Below, piece after piece: positions 53,415 through 64,000 of a stretch of DNA of 64,000 nucleotides (positions are counted from its first letter, which is position 1; each line of letters begins with the position of its first letter). The position numbers and the translations under genes are program-made. The DNA is from Panax quinquefolius (taxonomy: Eukaryota > Streptophyta > Magnoliopsida > Apiales > Araliaceae), in assembly GCA_020205615.1 (NCBI GenBank), contig CM035163.1, forward strand, positions 50,627,899-50,691,898, given 5' to 3'. The notes under the pieces were generated by a model. That model made no database searches, was not told the DNA's origin, and saw only the letters and a list, made by a program, of their open reading frames with translations.

Positions 53415-53730
53415 ACTACTAGAAAATCAGCCTATAGCGACGGTCGCCGACCGTCGCCATAGAACCCGTCGGTAAAGCCTATAGCAACGGTCTTTTGGCC
53501 TATAGCAACGGTCTTTTGGCCTATAGCAACGGTCGCCGACCCTAGCTATAGGTCATGGCAAAATCATGTATTTGCTCTTTACTAACGGTCGCTGAGAGTT
53601 ATTGCTACGGTTATGACCGTAGCTATAGATGTCTATAGCGACGCTTGGTGACCATCGCTATAGGGATGTGTTTTCTATAACACTATAGCTACGGTCGATG
53701 ACCGTCGCTATAGCCTTTTCATATTTAATT
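53415..53730 (+). mobile_element. CACTA-type DNA transposon end (left terminus and subterminal repeats)
   Basis: It begins CACTACTAGAAAATC, the signature terminal inverted repeat of CACTA (En/Spm) transposons, and is followed to about 53715 by direct and inverted copies of a 14-bp motif CTATAGCGACGGTC / GACCGTCGCTATAG, the subterminal repeats that the transposase binds. CGT (53412-53414) would be the 3-bp target duplication. The opposite end (CTAGTAGTG in plus sense) was not found up to 56244, so the element is truncated or its right end was removed. No transposase is visible. Confidence 0.8.
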
Positions 53731-54300
53731 TTTTTTAATAATTATCATTAAATAGTATTTCATGTTACTATGTGTAATATGAAAAATGTGGGTAGTAGTA
53801 ATATATAATACCTATGGCTTAAGACTACATGAAGTGTTACATTTAATTGGGACTAATGATATATAAAAATTATATGGTAAAAGTAATTAAAACATAAGGT
53901 TGATTTAAATAAGTTTGGTTATCTCATCCATGTGATGAGATAATTAAATGTGTACTCTAAAGTATAGGAGTAAATAAAGATGTATTAAAATATTAATTTC
54001 TATACTAATGGGTAATTAATAGTAAAAAGGAGATATTAAATTATTAGTGATCAATGGAATTAATCCACACATGTTTTAAAGATTTAAATTATGTGGACTA
54101 ATGTACATGGATTATATTTATACCCCTAAATTTCTAACATAATATTCCTATATCATTTAAATCCATGTCTGCACCCAATTGGATTTAAAACTTAAGTATA
54201 CATATATGTGTATTAAACATATAGTATGTGGCATTATTCATCTATCAAATACTGAGAGTAGAATTGTCCTATTTTGTGAGTCACACTCTTCTTCCACACG
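53731..54300. other. AT-rich stretch of unclear origin
   Basis: No coding motif and no clear match inside the window. It may be CACTA interior or the U3 part of the LTR-like sequence that follows. Confidence 0.5.
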
Positions 54301-56244
54301 TGAAGGGCCATTGGCCTAAGGCTACCTATTTCCTTCATCTCTGAAACTTCACAGTAGCTAGCCATGATGAAGAAGAGTGTGGATGATAGGAGTGGTTGGC
54401 CACTATTTTACCAACTCTTAATTTTCCAATGGGTTCTCCTTCCATCTCTTGGTTTAATTGCTTGGATAATGGCTTAGTATGGTCAATGAATTGTCTATAA
54501 ATTGAACACCTTCTCTTTATCTTTCTCCTTTCACGTTTGCTTAAGTTGCTGAGAATTTGGTTATGGAAGTTCAGTAGTATTGAGAGCATGCAGAGGTTTG
54601 GAGTGTTATAGATAGAAAATTGAAGCCATCAAGAGGTAATGAATCTAATGTTTATGCTTTTGATTCCTAAGTCTTGAATTCCTTAGAAATAACAAGAAAA
54701 AGTCACTTTTGAGTCACAAAATTGATGGCTAAGGATTGTTATAATCCATGAATTGTTGTTAGATATTGTTAATATAGTCAAATATGAAAACAACGGAAGT
54801 TAAATGAACCAAATTGGTTGAGAAAGCGAATTCAGTAGTGTGAAGCTAATTAAGCTAAATTGTCAAAACATGAACAATTAGTATGAACATGAGTTGTAAA
54901 TTCATATTTGGGTTAGTTAATATTTATGTTAGTTGATGGGTATTTGGTATGTTGTAGTTTTATGAGTTACGAATCTATAGAATCGAAAATGAACTAATTT
55001 GGACATGTATAACTCAAATTATGAAGGTTAGAAAGAAATTTTGGCATGATGGTTCATAGCAAGGAATGAAATTCGAGTTTGTTGTATGTACATATCTCAG
55101 GTGTCCTACAATGACTGATTTTATCTATTTTGGTAAAATGGCCATAACGTTTTCATACGAACTCCGATTGAGGAGATTCAAGATGATCCGGAACGAGAAC
55201 GAATAGACCTACAACTTTTGTTCTTTAAGTTATTCAATTTGAGGTCATTAAGAAGGGCCAAAATAGTCATCCTTTTGACTGTTACGTGTTCAGAGGCAAT
55301 TGGAAGGCGTCGAACAAGCACATATGCAGGTATAGTGCTCCCAACGATGGAATATGTTATTCTAAGTAATGTAACGTGAAAATGCATGATATTATACATG
55401 ACATATAAAATTTCCTTGCTCATAATAGAAAGCATTGGCATAACTTAGTATGTGTTTTGAAAATAAACTTAAAGATTTTGAAAAACAAACCTTGTGGAAA
55501 CATATGTTCTATAAGTTCTGAACTTAGTGGTTTATATACATGATTGAGTTCAAATATAAATGAGCATGATATGGTGTTTATAGTGTCTTGTTCATGATCA
55601 AACTTGTTAGACCTTGTGTTAGAGAAGTTTCCAAGAGAAACTTGATATAATAGAACTAAGGTGCATGAATGCTACATGAGGTAGGTTCTGAACTTGAGAA
55701 GATGTTATCATGACTTAGTTACTTATGATAAGAATTTTAAAAGTTATCTTATATGTGCTATGCTACATCATTCATGATAAAATGATTTCAAAGACAAACT
55801 CCATTATCTTTTATAAACTAAGTATTAAAACATGAATGATATGTGCACTCAACTAGTCAAGCATGACATAAGTTATTTAAGCATGTTTTAAAAGTATGAA
55901 CTATGCTATGTTTATGTAAATGAGATAGATACATGTGAGCATGCTATTAGAGGCTTACTAGTACCAATATATGGTTTAAAAGCATATAACATCGAATCTT
56001 GTTAAAGAAAGTTGTTAAGCCTTATTGATTGAAATAAATCATTATGTAGCTAAGTAGTTTGAATGTGAACTTGAAAATAGATCACAACCTATTTGATGTC
56101 AAGTATGGATGGTTAAGGTATACTTATACATGCCTAGCTATTCTAAGAGTATGATGAGAAAGTGAAATGAAGGTTTTACAAACCTAGTTAGGAAACGATG
56201 TAATATTTATTATTATATTAAAAACATATGAAATGTATGACTAA
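54301..56244 (+). repeat. LTR-like fragment J related to element B
   Basis: From about 54955 to 55330 it matches in inverted orientation the B LTR (8150-8600 and its partner), with GTTTTCATACGAACTCCGAT and GACCTACAACTTTTGTTCTT. A TATA-like box is at 54496-54502 (TCTATAAATTG) with a pyrimidine-rich stretch after it. So this is probably U3-R-U5 of an LTR in plus sense. Neither TG start nor CA end is visible; the right side is cut by element E (TGTAAG at 56245). Frames inside (55178-55441 minus) are chance. Confidence 0.55.
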
Positions 56245-58855
56245 TGTAAGACCCCAGCTTATTATTAATGAAATTTAATTTTCTCTATTTATTATTTTGA
56301 AATAGTAAAGGTTGATTTGATTAATGTGGATAGTTAGGAGTAAAATACATGAAATATTTCAAAATAAGCAAGTGGTTATAAAATATTCATTGTTATTCGG
56401 GGAATATTCGTTTGGTCGTGGAATATTAAATGCTTGTGGGAATATTCGTGACGGACAGCGCAACCATGTGTGGGCCCCATAACGGAAAGCGATTGGATGA
56501 AGAAAATGACAATATAAGTTGTTTAAAAATAATGGCGTAGTTATTCAGAATTAATCTTGTTAAAATACTCGGTGGTTAAAACACGAAGGCACGGTATTGC
56601 ACCAATTATTGATTCTTACGTAAGAAGGCACTACTCAATAATGGTTACGTGTAATTCTTATTCGATTATTTTATTGATTTAATAATTCTTTGCGTTGATA
56701 TTTTATATTGTTGTTGTTTTGATAATTGTCATTACGGTATTTTTCATTATCGAAGCAATAATTCATATTATCCGAATAATATTATTAGATAACATTATTG
56801 GCAATGTCTAGAAAGTTACATCTAAGGAGAGGTTTGGTCACCTAATTGCTTGCGCCCGATAAGGAGAAATTCTTTTGGAAAGCCCCTCTTTCACGAAGCT
56901 GCACTGGTTGTTAATATTGTGATTACGTAATATTATTTGTGAATAATTAATTATTGATTCATATGATGAGAAAAATATTGATTTTATGTGGATATAGATG
57001 GAGAAAATTTTTAATGTGACAATTGTTGAAAATTGAAATTTTATCTTTTTACGATAAAATAATTCATTTAAATATATTATTATATTTTAATAATATAATA
57101 ATGGTGATATTTTTACAACGAATATGTGATATATGAGTATACGAGGAGGAAGAGTATTTTTGTTGCAATAAATGTTTAAAACATGTTAAACATGTCGGTG
57201 GACCCCATTTATTGACTGAAATTTGATTATAGCCCGTAAAATCGGTCGTTTATGGATTTCGGTCAATTTTTGTTTGGAATTCGGAAAATCTTTCTTCTGA
57301 AAAGTTGTAGAGAATTGAATTTCCTATAAAAAGTCGCGAGTTTTGAATTTTCTGATAAAAGGGCTATTTATTGTGAATTATTGAAGTTTCGAAGCTCCGA
57401 AATAATTAATTTTTGAAAGTATAAAATATTTAAAATGACAAAAATGTTTTTTGTCATTATTGTGGGTCTTGCATGTGTTTAGAAGTGGCTGAATTCAGAT
57501 CTCTAAATGTGGGCATAGGAATAAAAATTAATAAATTAATATTTTAATAAATTTTTACGCTTTGGTGTTCTAAAGCATTTTCTTATAAATAGGGTGCTTA
57601 GGTTAGAATTGAAAATCACATTTAAGCTGAAGTTTTTCTCTCTATATTATCGAGCGTATTCTTGTGAGTATTTTGAGTATATTTTGAGTATTGCTATACT
57701 GATGCAAGTTCAAGTCATAGCTTTATATCAGGTGTTTCAAATTAGAAATCTCGATCTTTCGAGGTAAGGGATATTATTTTTTAAGTAATGATATTATTTC
57801 TTCAATATCATTATGTTTAAATATTGATCTGAAGTTTTTTATCAAATTTGGAACTTTTGGTGTCTGAGTTACTATTCACGATATCTGACTTTATTCACGA
57901 TAATGACATTATTCACGAATACGGCACTATTCATCAAAAAATAAAAATTTTCTTTTCATTCAAAATATCTATTGCGGATACTAGCTTTGATTGTATCCAT
58001 GTTTTGATCATTCTTGAATTTTACACCACTATGATTATTTTTGAAGTTTTTTGGACGTGGATAAAACAAAGTACGAATCCTTAATCCTTAATCCTTGTCA
58101 TTTTGTTTCCTTTGGATTCGTTTCTTTAAAAATATTTTCATCATCCTCGATCTTAAATGATGATATTATGGAATATCTTTGGCCTATAGTGCAAAGATGA
58201 ATGATTTCTGATGAATATCTTTGGCCCGTAGTGCAAAGATGAACATGTGTTTAGATGAACATGACTAATGATGAATATCTTTGGCACGTAGTGCAAAGAT
58301 GAATATTTGATTCGGATGTATATTGATTGATGTTCTGAGGGGATAAAAGATGAGCGATGAACTTTTAAATTTATACATAGAAGATAGTAGTTTGCATTCT
58401 CTACTTAACCCTTCTAATGAATTATTATTTCCGCTGCGAATATTGATTTAAAACTTGTTGTTTATTGTATTCTATTAGATTAGATTTTTCCCTGTTGAAG
58501 ACTAATGATAATTTGTTGTATATTATCTTAGTCATAATATTCTTTACTGGGCTAGTTGAGCTCACCTTTTTCCTTTTTGTTCCATTTTTCTTCTCAGGAG
58601 GCGAGAATATAGTGAGTACGAGTCGGGGTATGGAATGAAGGTTTTAGAGAGAGTTGTTTAGTAGTCCTCACCATTTTTGTAAAATAATGTATCAATAAAT
58701 GTGATGAGGATTTATTTGAGTATAGATATTGTCTAGAAGATAATATTTGTATTCAAACTCACGTTTCTTGTTGTAATAATAAAGTTGTAGTTGTTTCTGT
58801 ACCATGTATTGACAACTCAGAATGGGTGATGTATACCTATTTTGGGGGCGTCACA
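56245..58855 (+). repeat. Element E 5' LTR (2.6 kb)
   Basis: It starts TGTAAGACCCC and ends GGGGGCGTCACA. The promoter box is at 57594-57600. Loose ACTATTCAC-like repeats lie at 57866-57935 and three GTAGTGCAAAGATGA-type repeats at about 58168-58310. The first 400 bp are repeated at 63596-64000. This is the only complete LTR of the family here and serves as reference for A and D. Confidence 0.88.
57594..57600 (+). promoter_or_regulatory. Putative TATA box of element E LTR
   Basis: TATAAAT in CTTATAAATAGGGTGCTTAG, matching the A box at 4224-4230 including the following GTTAGAATTGAAAAT. Confidence 0.55.
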
Positions 58856-58857
58856 GT

Positions 58858-58869
58858 TGGTATCAGAGC
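58858..58869 (+). other. Element E primer-binding site, intact
   Basis: TGGTATCAGAGC, the full consensus for initiator tRNA-Met, 2 nt after the LTR. Confidence 0.9.
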
Positions 58870-59039
58870 TTAGGGATATGATCTCTGGCGGAGATCGGGG
58901 AATAAAAGTAGGAGGGGAGAGACGAGTAAATCCTTCGCTAGTGTGTCCTACCTAAGCTTATTTGTTAGTTGGTCGGTATATAAGGATATTATGTGATATA
59001 TTGAATTCCTTAATTAACCCTTGTTTTATATGATTTGAG

Positions 59040-60160
59040 AATATCGATTTGAGAATATTAACAATGGAAATGAGACCGTGAGACGCCTTTGTACTCACCA
59101 ACGAAGAGAACGTCGTAACAGTGGAAATGTTCCTCCTCTGCACACAACATTAATCGAAAGCGAGATGATGAGCGAGGGATGTTTAGAAGCTTTTTGCAGT
59201 TCATACAAAATCGGATGAGGGAGACTCGTGTTCAAAATACGGAGAGGAAATGATAACAATTCACGGGTTATCACGGCCAAGTAGTTCAAAGAGTTGGGAC
59301 CACGAATTTAAGGGAAAAGCGGATCCGATCATGGCGGAAACATGGGTCAAACAAATTACCAAGATATTCGATGTCTTGGGATGCGGAGAACGAAGGTTCC
59401 ATTCGCCACCTTCATGTTCCGTGGCGAGGCAGACTCTTGGTGGGAGATGCAGTGCAGCGTATCCATCCGGCACTTTTCAACATGTCTTGGGAGGCGTTTG
59501 AAACTATTTAATGACAAATACTTTCACGAAAGTGTTCGTCATATGAAGGAAGTGGAGTTCATCAGATTAGAACAAAACAACATGGCGGTGTCTCGAAGAC
59601 GAGGCAAAGTTTGCGAGTTATCGAGTTTGCACCTCATTTGGTGGAGAATGAGGAACGTATGACGCGGATGTTTCGAGAGGTTTGAAACCCGACATCGACA
59701 ATATCTCATTTCTCATAAATTTTCTCTCTATTAGGATGTTGTTATGAGGGCTCAATTGTTAGGCGAGATAACGAGTATGTTCAACCGAGGAACCATAACC
59801 GAGGATCGTACCGGAGATAGCAGTTAATGAATAATGATAACCAATGGAGAAAGAAAGAGACGGACAAAATGGTAACCACTCTGGTGGTAATCATGGCCAT
59901 GAAAATAGAAGAAGCGAGTCGGGAGGAGATTTTAAAAGAGGAGATTTAACAACGACCATGTAAAGACAGCAGTCTTGGAAGAATCTGGTTCTAAGGGAGG
60001 AGAACGACCACCGGTCATATGCTATAAATAAATCTGCGGAAAGAGGGACATATCGGTCCAACTGTACCACAATAGTTCAAGGTATGCTATAATTGTGGAA
60101 AGGAAGGACATATCGCTCGAGATTGTATGCAGTAGCGAAACCTAGTTCAATGAGGGACGG
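59040..60160 (+). pseudogene. Element E gag, frame-broken
   Basis: The gag is recognisable only in pieces: GQTNYQDIRCLGM-type capsid text in a wrong frame beside VKQITKIFDVLGC (about 59345), TFMFRGEADSWW (about 59405), FNDKYFHESVRHMKEVEFIR (about 59505) and two knuckles, CYK...CGKRGHIGP (about 60020) and CYNCGKEGHIARDC (about 60088-60129). The second knuckle is intact with all Cys and His. At least six frame breaks occur in 1.1 kb. Order and sequence match A and D. Confidence 0.8.
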
Positions 60161-61600
60161 TGACTCAAAAGAACTATCCCGAGAAAAGTCAAAGTCAACG
60201 GTTCCGGAAGAAGCGTTTGTTGTGATGGTCAAAATGTGAGGAACCCAAACGAGGTGATCACGGGTAAGCTATTTATAAATTCTTGCGAAGTTTATACCTT
60301 ACTTGATCTTGGTGCTACCCATTCATTTTTATCTCTCTGCATGTGCTCAACGTTTAAACTTGACTCAGGAGAAATTAGACTTTGACCTATCTGTGGAAAC
60401 TCCGTTAGGAGAAACTTTCATCACATCCATCATTTATAAATCTTGTTTGATTTAAGTTGGCACCATCACCTTACCATTGACCTTATCTCTTTAAAGATAC
60501 TTGCGTTTGATGTGATTTTAGGGATTGATTGGTTAACTACTCATCATGCCAAAATTGTTTATTTTTCGTAAGGTTGTTAGTTTTCATATTCCTAACTTGA
60601 CTGTTATACGTAATTCAAGCAACTAAACCATTAAAATCAATCTTTGTCATATCTAATCATAAAGCTATTCGTTTATTGAAAATGGATGTTAAGCTTTCTT
60701 AGCTCATGTTATGGATTTGAATAAAGACACGTCAAATTTGAATAATATTCTGTTGTTATTGACTTTCGACATATTTCTGAAGAACTTCCCGGTCTACCCC
60801 GAGCGTGAAGTTGAATTCTTTATTGATCTTGAACATGGTACAAAGCCCATTTCTAAACCCCCCATATCGAATGGCTCTATTGAACTTCAGGAGTTAAAGG
60901 TCCAACTCTGAGGAATTGTTGGACATTGGTTTCATTCGTCTAGTACATCTCCTTGGGGTGCTCTTGTTTTATTAAGTAAAGAAGAAAGAGCGGGAGTATG
61001 CGACTTTGTATTGACTATCGAGAATTGAACCATGTCACCATCAAGAATAGCTATCCTCTACCTTGTATTGATGACTTGTTTGACCGAGTTGCAAGAGGGC
61101 ACAATTCTTTTCAAAAATTGATCTTCGATTCGGATATCATCGGTGAAGATTAGGCGAGGATATTCAAAGGCGCCTGAGAACTCGGTATGGGCATTATGAG
61201 TTCTTAGTCATGTCTTTCGGATTGACTAATGCTCCTGCGACTTTCATGGATATGATGAACCAAAGTATTCAAGGAATATTTGGATCGATTTGTTGTTGTC
61301 TTTATTGATGACATCCTCATATATTCTAAAAGTCGTGAAGATCATGAGCACCATTTGAATTTGGTACTCCAAAGGCTTCGTGAAAACAAACTATATGCCA
61401 AATTGAAGAAATGCGAGTTACGGCGAGGAAGTAGCATTTCTTAGGCGCGTGGTGTCAAAACATGGAGTATCAAGTGGACCCGCGAAGATTGAAGTAATAA
61501 AAAGTTAGGAGCAACCAAAGTCGGTGGTGAAATCGTAGCTTTTGGGCTTATTTGGTTATTATCGGAGATTCGTGGAAGGGTTTTCTCGAATCGCTACTCC
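60161..61600 (+). pseudogene. Element E protease and reverse transcriptase, frame-broken
   Basis: The protease site reads LLDLGATHSF (catalytic Asp at 60304; the Thr of Asp-Thr-Gly is Leu). [14 protein letters not shown] follows at about 60518. RT shows [20 protein letters not shown] (60790), GFIR-SSTSPWGALVL (about 60930), then [20 protein letters not shown] text (about 61218) and the catalytic FIDD at about 61302. Frame breaks are seen about every 60-150 bp. The nucleotide alignment to A and D is good throughout, so the breaks are small indels in otherwise similar DNA. Confidence 0.82.
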
Positions 61601-63130
61601 ATTAACTCAAATTAACTCGAAAGGATACAAAATTCATTTGGAGCGAAGAATGCGAGAAGAGTTTCCAAGAGCTTAAGAGGAGACTTATTTCGGCACTGTT
61701 CTAACAATACCATCCGGTTCGGATGGATTTTTGTTATCTCTGATGATGCTTGAGCAAAGGGTTAGGATGTGTTCTCATGCAACGTGGGAAAGTCATAGCC
61801 TATGCCTCGCGACAACTTAAAGAGTATGAGAGGAATTATCCTACTCATGATCTAGAGTTGACGTGATCGTTTTGTGGCTAAAGATATGGAGGCACTATCT
61901 ATATGAGGAGAAAGTGGAGATATATTCGGACCATAAAAGCCTTAAATATTTCTTCACTCGAAAAAGAACTCAACACGCGGCGTGACGTTGGCTCGAGCTA
62001 TTGAAAGACTACGACCACACTATTCAATACCATCACGGAAAAAGCGAACGTGGTGGTGACGCGTTGAGTAGAAGATCATATGTGGGAATGAGTGCGATGA
62101 TGTCAAGTATACGCGTAGAGCCAACTTTAATAGAAAAAGTTAAGGTTGCTCAAGCCCAGGCGGAGGTGATGCATTATGAAGAAGAAAGTACAAGAAGGAG
62201 CTATTAGGGCGAGAATTGATGAAGAAGGAATACTTGAGTCCACTCTAGACTTTGTGTCCCTAACGACTACGATTTGAAGTACAAGATTATGATGGAGGCA
62301 CACAATACACCATTTGCAATCCATCTGGAAGTACCAAAATGTATCGTGATCTTGACATACATTTTGGTGGAACAATATGAAGAGAGAGATTGCAAAGTTT
62401 ATCTCGATGTGTTTAACTTGCCAGCGTGTAAAGGCGGAGCATCTAGTACCTAAGGGTCCATTGCAACCACTTGAGATTCGAAATGGAAGTGGGAACACAT
62501 TACCATGTATTTCGTTACGGGTCTTCCTACGGTTTCTCAAGGCATCAATGCTATTTGGGTTATTGTTGATAGATTAACCAAGTCTGCTCATTTCTTGCCG
62601 TCACGGAGACTTATTCCTTGAGCGTCTTGCTAGTATGTACGTGAATGAGATTGTGAGGTTGTATGGCATGCCGGTATCCATAGTTTTGGATCGTGACCCA
62701 AGATTCACTTCAAGATTTTGGGTTAGCTTGCAAAAAGCTATGGAGCGGAGTTTGCGATTTAGTTCGCATACAATCCCCAAATGGACGGACAATCGAGAGG
62801 ACTATTCAAACTCTTGAAGATCTATTAAGAGACTCGTGTCCTAGACTTCAAGGGCGGTTGGGATAAGTATTTACCATTGGTGGAATTCTCCTACAACAAC
62901 GATTATCGAGCAAGTATAGGTGTGGCTCCATTGAAGCATTATATGGGCCGAAAATGTCGTTCTCGATATGTTGGGATGAGGTGGGTGAAGAAACATTGTT
63001 GGGACCGAGTTGAAATACGTATGACTCACCGAAAAGATCCAAATGATTCGACAACGTATACAAAGCGACACAAGATCGATAAAAGAGTTATGCGGATCTT
63101 CATCGAAAGGACGTGGAATTTAGTATAGGG
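61601..63130 (+). pseudogene. Element E RNase H and integrase, frame-broken
   Basis: RNase H: WSEECEKSFQELKRRL-like start (61638), [20 protein letters not shown] (about 61793), [10 protein letters not shown] (about 61930) and DALSRRSY (about 62060). Integrase: zinc domain traces near 62290-62430 with MCLTCQRVKAEH (both Cys kept, unlike A), the core with [16 protein letters not shown] (about 62690) and a damaged Glu motif near 62780 (MDGQ-like). LVEFSYNND and [10 protein letters not shown] follow (about 62880). No part longer than about 80 codons is open. Confidence 0.82.
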
Positions 63131-63575
63131 ATCATGTATTGTTGCGAGTTGCTCCATGGAAGGAGTTACAAGATTTGGGAAGAGAGGAAAACTCAATCCA
63201 CGATTTATTGGTCCATTTCAAATTCTTGACCGAGTAGGAAATGTAGCCTATAGACTCGCGTTACCTCCTTGTATGTCTCGTGTTCATAATGTGTTTCACA
63301 TATCATGTACTTTAAGTAAATATGTGAAAGACCGAACCACGTTATAGAGTTAGAACCAGGACGAGATAGCCAGAAGACTTAACGTGTGAGGAGGTACTGT
63401 CAAGATCTTGGATAGGAAGGAGCATGTCCCCACGCATGAAAGGTCATACCACAAGTTAAAGTTACGTGGAGGAATCATGCTATAGAGGAAATGACTTGGG
63501 AATTGGAAGCGGAAATGAAAGCGAGGTATCCTCACCTTTTGAAACACACCAGTGCGTCGTCAATTTCGGGGACGA
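63131..63575 (+). pseudogene. Element E integrase C-terminus and chromodomain
   Basis: [20 protein letters not shown] (63160) gives the GPY/F module; [20 protein letters not shown] follows. The chromodomain is recognisable in changing frames: a TCEEV-like stretch (63378), a VLDRKEH-like stretch (63405), LRGGIMLxxEEMTWELEAEM (about 63460-63520), RYPHLF (63527). It ends in the phrase GACGAAATTTC also found in A. Same Tekay-type domain as A 25560-25740. Confidence 0.78.
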
Positions 63576-63583
63576 AATTTCAT

Positions 63584-63595
63584 AAGGAGGGAGGT
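63584..63595 (+). other. Element E polypurine tract
   Basis: AAGGAGGGAGGT immediately before the 3' LTR. Confidence 0.85.
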
Positions 63596-64000
63596 TGTAA
63601 GACCCGACTTATTATTAATGAAATTTAATTTTTCTATTTATTATTTTGAAATAGTAAGGGTTGATTTGATTAATGTGGATAGTTAGGGTAAAATCATAAA
63701 TATTTCAAAATAAGCAAGTGGTTATAAAATATTCATTGTTGTCGGGGAATATTCGTTTTTGGTCGTGGAATATTAAATCTTTGTCGGGGAATATTAAATG
63801 CACGACAGGTGACCATGTGTGGGCCCCATAACTAAAAGCGATTGGATGAAGAAAACAACAAATATAAGTTGTTTAAAAATAATGACAGTAGTTATTACAG
63901 CTATTAATCTTGTTAAAATACTCGGTTGGTTAAAACACAAGTAGATACTGCGGTATTGCACCAATTATTGATTCTTACGTAAGAAGGCACTACTCAATAA
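63596..64000 (+). repeat. Element E 3' LTR, start only
   Basis: It matches 56245-56680 with numerous 1-3 nt differences and runs off the window end. Differences are dominated by small indels, not substitutions. Confidence 0.88.

Larger units (their letters stand above)
56245..64000 (+). mobile_element. Element E: Tekay-like chromovirus with both LTRs, right one cut by window
   Basis: 5' LTR 56245-58855, primer-binding site, complete domain series gag to chromodomain, polypurine tract, and the first 405 bp of the 3' LTR. All domains are present but the coding sequence has very many 1-2 nt losses. The left flank ACTAA (56240-56244) is the candidate duplication; the right flank is outside the window. 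Internal length 4.74 kb is close to that of A without its insertions. Confidence 0.88.

Noticed and set aside
54335..54589. Possible host gene start near a TATA box and plant-like leader
   Set aside because: The following sequence matches B-type LTR text, and no coding exon follows, so it is better read as an LTR promoter.

Overview
The window is plant nuclear DNA made almost entirely of nested transposable elements. I see no host gene, rRNA or tRNA. The evidence is chromovirus-type Ty3/gypsy polyproteins, a Tat/Ogre-lineage element with an extra archaeal-type RNase H, a Copia element, and a CACTA transposon end, in AT-rich DNA with many stop codons of the CGA-to-TGA and CAA-to-TAA kind, as expected in methylated heterochromatin. 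A dicot is likely, but the species cannot be named.

Layout. (G) 1-4070, minus strand: start of a gypsy gag running off the left edge, a leader with two primer-binding-like sites, and a 3.3 kb LTR. (A) A Tekay-like chromovirus on the plus strand is the scaffold from 4071 to about 26576: LTR part 4071-5704, gag 5892-6925, protease/RT 16164-17711, RNase H/integrase/chromodomain 23743-25778, LTR part 25790-26576. Into A were inserted (B) 6926-16163, minus strand, a non-coding element with 3.1 kb LTRs and a 5-bp target duplication, and (C) 17712-23742, minus strand, a related coding element missing most of its pol. (F) 26577 to about 50125, plus strand, is a Tat/Ogre-like element with gag, protease, RT, two RNases H, integrase and antisense ORFs; its right LTR is gone. 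Inside F, between protease and RT, sits (H) 33267-42500, minus strand, a defective Copia element with 1.87 kb LTRs and target duplication TCATT. (D) 50126-53414 is a second Tekay copy cut inside RT by (K) a CACTA end at 53415. 53731-56244 (J) looks like LTR sequence of the B lineage in plus sense. (E) 56245 to the window end is a third Tekay copy with both LTRs, the right one cut by the window.

How the parts relate. A, D and E are one family. B, C and G share a leader and primer-binding arrangement; B and C also share LTR blocks, so B looks like a non-autonomous derivative that a C-like element could have mobilised. H is also defective inside but has very similar LTRs, which points to mobilisation in trans. 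Relative order: A before B, C and F; F before H; D before K; probably J before E.

The most unusual features are the antisense reading frames downstream of F's integrase, a candidate intron between F's protease and RT, F's gag-protease frame that stays in register across the 9.2 kb H insertion, the B/C pairing, and a pattern of small indels near CAG-type sites in E and H that may be an assembly artefact.
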